Shown here: positions 33,289 through 35,495 of the stretch, one piece after another
Position numbering within the stretch: the first letter of the stretch is position 1
Layout of the letters: every line of letters begins with the position of its first letter
Assembly: GCA_020354045.1 (NCBI GenBank)
Contig: CP070639.1
Coordinates: 163,317-198,811, forward strand
Reading direction: 5' to 3'
From: Anaerolineales bacterium
Lineage (GTDB): Bacteria > Chloroflexota > Anaerolineae > Anaerolineales > UBA4823
Length of the DNA stretch: 35,495 bases
Notes under the pieces: generated by a model
Seen by the model: only the letters and a program-made list of their open reading frames with translations
What the model was told of the DNA's origin: nothing
Databases searched by the model: none
Made by a program: the position numbers and the translations under genes

Positions 33289-33316
33289 ATTATAGGCATA
33301 CGGCCCCAATTGTCAA
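33289..33316 (-). promoter_or_regulatory. Promoter of the cysM operon
   Basis: On the minus strand TTGACA (33316-33311), a 16-bp spacer and TATAAT (33294-33289): consensus hexamers with near-optimal spacing. It lies just after the kamA terminator, so the operon is an independent unit starting near 33282. Confidence 0.88.
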
Positions 33317-33348
33317 GAGTTGGCAGGCAATTCTAACCAGTCTTTTAT

Positions 33349-33384
33349 AAAAAAGCGGAGGTCTTCATTTGATGGAAGACCTCC
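33349..33384 (-). terminator. Intrinsic terminator of kamA
   Basis: Minus strand GGAGGTCTTC (33384-33375) pairs with GAAGACCTCC (33366-33357), 10 bp with an 8-nt loop, then GC and six T (33354-33349). Confidence 0.93.
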
Positions 33385-33407
33385 ATTGTGTAGGATGAAA
33401 GAAAGGC

Positions 33408-34754
33408 TTACTCTTCGGAGGTAGGTTTTTCTTTCTCGCCTGGGCCAATCCCCAGAGGGACCCATTTACGTGAGTCCTTCAAGCGGTGCTGAACCCCACC
33501 TCGATCGTGCAGCTCATCAAAACCTTCTGGCTTGATAAACATTTGCTCACCTTCCAACAAGCCAGAGACGCCCGTCTGGCCAGGTTCAGCACGCTTCTCG
33601 CCTGTATATACAGCCGCGTGGCTAGGCAGGTAATCTACTGGCTCTTCATAAGTGGTGATATAGCCTTCGTAGTTCCGCAACACCACTTTGTGATCAGACA
33701 GACTGATCAGGTAATTGGGCATCACCGGAATCTTGCCGCCGCCGCCGGGAGCATCAATGATGTATTGGTGTACGGCATAGCCTGAGGTATGGCCGCGCAG
33801 GCCTTCCATAATTTCGATGCCTTTAGCCACCGCTGTGCGGAAGTGGCCCGCGCCTTCAACCAGATCGCATTGGTACAGGTAATAAGGTCGTACGCGCATC
33901 CGCACCAATTCGTGCACAAGCTGGCGTTGTATGTGAAGGTTGTCATTCACACCGGCAAGTAAAACAGCCTGGTTACCCAGCGGCACACCTGCCCGGGTCA
34001 AACTGTCACAGGCTTCTGCCAGCTCCAGGCTGATCTCATTGGGATGGTTAACATGGATATTCAACCAAAGCGGATGGTATTTTTGCAACATGTCGGTTAA
34101 CTCAGTTGTGACGCGCATGGGCAGGAATACTGGCACGCGTGAGCCGATTCGCACGATTTCTATATGAGGAATCTCTCGCAGCCGCCTCAGGATTTCTTCT
34201 AGGATTTTTGGTGCCAGTACCAGAGGATCTCCGCCGGACAACAGCACATCACGAACCTGGGGAGTGCGCTTTAGATATTCAAGTTGCAGCTCAAATTCGG
34301 CTCGGGAAAAGGTCGCCGAGGGGTCTCCGACAATGCGCGAGCGTGTACAGTAACGGCAATAGGAGGCACATTGGGTAGTAACCAGCATCAATACCCGGTC
34401 GGGATAGCGATGTACCAGACCTGGGACAGGTGAGTGGCGATCCTCTGCCAGCGAGTCTTCCATCATGGCTGTAAAGGGCACCATTTCGGCTGCAGTTGGA
34501 ACAACCTGCTTGCGGATGGGATCATGCGGGTCGTCTGGGTCAATCAAAGAGACAAAGTAGGGTGTGATATCCACTCGAAACAATCCGGGGGCCGAAAGAG
34601 CCTTGCGCTCACTTTCCGAAAGAGGGATCACCTTTTCAAATTCCTCTACGGTATTGATGCGGTTGCTAAGTTGCCAGCGCCAGCTGTTCCACTTTTCATC
34701 GGGAACATCTGCATAAATGGGCGCTCGCTTGGAAGTAAATGGACGGTTCAGCAT
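33408..34754 (-). CDS. kamA: Lysine 2,3-aminomutase (radical SAM)
   Basis: 448 residues. Radical-SAM motif C129-x3-C133-x2-C136 (TTQCASYCRYCTRSR), SAM-region LLSGGDPL, and PLP lysine K341 in DAPGGGGK. The two substrate aspartates that distinguish lysine from glutamate 2,3-aminomutase appear kept: D297 in QCDL and D334 in IIDAPGG. It converts L-lysine to L-beta-lysine anaerobically, the first step of lysine fermentation or of N-epsilon-acetyl-beta-lysine osmolyte synthesis. Neither an ablB-like acetyltransferase nor kamDE is in view, so the pathway is open. The C-terminal about 45 residues are a charged tail. GGAG is 10 nt before the ATG; a TATACT element lies upstream. Confidence 0.93.
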   Translation of the reverse strand: MLNRPFTSKRAPIYADVPDEKWNSWRWQLSNRINTVEEFEKVIPLSESERKALSAPGLFRVDITPYFVSLIDPDDPHDPIRKQVVPTAAEMVPFTAMMEDSLAEDRHSPVPGLVHRYPDRVLMLVTTQCASYCRYCTRSRIVGDPSATFSRAEFELQLEYLKRTPQVRDVLLSGGDPLVLAPKILEEILRRLREIPHIEIVRIGSRVPVFLPMRVTTELTDMLQKYHPLWLNIHVNHPNEISLELAEACDSLTRAGVPLGNQAVLLAGVNDNLHIQRQLVHELVRMRVRPYYLYQCDLVEGAGHFRTAVAKGIEIMEGLRGHTSGYAVHQYIIDAPGGGGKIPVMPNYLISLSDHKVVLRNYEGYITTYEEPVDYLPSHAAVYTGEKRAEPGQTGVSGLLEGEQMFIKPEGFDELHDRGGVQHRLKDSRKWVPLGIGPGEKEKPTSEE

Positions 34755-34797
34755 GTTTTTTGCTCTCCAAAAACAACAGTATATAATGAGAAAATCA

Positions 34798-35495
34798 CTA
34801 AGGACTGACTACAATCTCAAGACTGGATAAGTAGATCAAATCGTTTATCCCTTGGGCGCCTTCGTGTACAACCAAGAGCACCGGTGTAGGCTGGCTGACC
34901 GTGTATGGCACCTCGATAGCAAAAGATCCGTAACCACTTTCGGTGGGGGTCTGGATTCCAACCAGCCTGGAGCCAACCTCTCTCCCGTCAGTTGTAATTA
35001 ACTTTACCATGAAGGTGCCCAGCCCTCCTGGTCGTGCAAGGCCTGATACCAGAACCTTGCCTCCCTGGACTAGTGTATTATTCACTGGTTGCTGAACATC
35101 GATGGGAGCCAGCAAATCTACAGGTGGAATAATATCCGCATCTCCAATCGATAACAAGATTAACGGGACAGAGTTTATGGCTACTGTGCGATTGTACTCG
35201 TCGGTGATGCTCAGGCGCAAACGGCCCATTTCTGCAGTCGAGGGGATTTCAAAGTCCAGATCTGCAGTAATGGACGTGGAGGTACCTGGTTTAACGTAGT
35301 TTATCACCTTTAACTCCCGGTAGAGGATACGGTTGTCTTCCCCCAGGAGTTCTATCAGAACATGCCCGTCTGCACCAGTCTTGACATATGCATTCAAAGG
35401 CAGTGGTGAGGTCACTTTGGAGAGGGGTGCCAGGTTGCGTATCTCGAGAAGTGCATTTGGGAGGTCTGACAGAGCCGTCGAGTTAAGTGCAGGTG
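34798..35495 (-). CDS. C-terminal part of a surface protein with Gmad2-type Ig-like domain (5' truncated by window)
   Basis: The frame is open to the right window edge, at least 231 residues, so the true start lies outside; the internal GTG at 35415 is not needed as start. The sequence is beta-strand rich. The last about 95 residues (PVNNTLVQGGKVLVSGLARPGG, YGSFAIEVPYTV, LLVVHEGAQG) resemble the Gmad2 immunoglobulin-like domain of spore-germination-type and envelope proteins, with a preceding similar sandwich domain. It is probably an exported or lipoprotein, but the signal region is not visible. It is on the same strand as kamA, 43 bp upstream. Confidence 0.65.
   Translation of the reverse strand, partial: PALNSTALSDLPNALLEIRNLAPLSKVTSPLPLNAYVKTGADGHVLIELLGEDNRILYRELKVINYVKPGTSTSITADLDFEIPSTAEMGRLRLSITDEYNRTVAINSVPLILLSIGDADIIPPVDLLAPIDVQQPVNNTLVQGGKVLVSGLARPGGLGTFMVKLITTDGREVGSRLVGIQTPTESGYGSFAIEVPYTVSQPTPVLLVVHEGAQGINDLIYLSSLEIVVSP

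Overview
The window looks like a chromosomal segment of an uncultured or fermentative anaerobic bacterium, most likely Chloroflexota (Anaerolineae-like). This is inferred from the mix of ferredoxin-dependent 2-oxoacid oxidoreductase, HdrA/HdrCB, ETF, Yip1 and Gmad2-type proteins and from overall protein character; no rRNA, tRNA or phylogenetic marker is present to prove it. No CRISPR array, insertion sequence or phage gene was seen.

Plus-strand block 1 (1-12217) is a sulfur-oxidation-like operon: a truncated persulfide-dioxygenase-type metallo-beta-lactamase protein, a fused four-cluster ferredoxin/NrfD membrane subunit, a large molybdopterin oxidoreductase without a Tat signal (SoeA/PsrA type), a SulP-STAS-rhodanese transporter, a divergent GlpX-like phosphatase, a TorD-like chaperone with a long C-terminal extension, and a NarX/NarL-type two-component pair. 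It ends in a strong intrinsic terminator. A plausible reading is persulfide to sulfite to sulfate with electrons going to the quinone pool, followed by sulfate transport. A tandem universal stress protein (minus strand, own promoter) and an XdhC fragment follow.

Plus-strand block 2 (about 13995-23492) is a tightly coupled operon behind a perfect-consensus sigma70-type promoter: korDABC (2-oxoacid:ferredoxin oxidoreductase), a giant HdrA carrying two FAD modules plus ferredoxin and MvhD domains, an HdrC-HdrB fusion, and etfAB. This gene set suggests a soluble electron-bifurcating or confurcating assembly linking 2-oxoacid oxidation, ferredoxin, thiol/disulfide chemistry and ETF.

The middle (23493-29343) holds long inverted repeats, a small CxxC protein, a Yip1 membrane protein, two cytoplasmic HtrA-like proteases co-oriented with a LuxR regulator that has a dead receiver domain, Hsp20, a SlyD-like prolyl isomerase and a PIG-L deacetylase.

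The minus-strand block 3 (33316 down to 29603) is a carrier-protein cysteine biosynthesis operon: cysM, JAMM peptidase, a small unknown protein, a ubiquitin-like sulfur carrier ending in GG plus two residues, and MoeZ (adenylyltransferase-rhodanese). Its 330-nt leader has a near-perfect promoter, an 11-codon ORF MKSCTCLRRGL with a good ribosome binding site, mutually exclusive RNA pairings and a U-tracted terminator-like hairpin: I propose a cysteine-responsive transcription attenuator, the most striking undescribed-looking element here. Upstream lie kamA (lysine 2,3-aminomutase) with its own terminator, and the C-terminal part of a Gmad2-type surface protein cut by the window edge.
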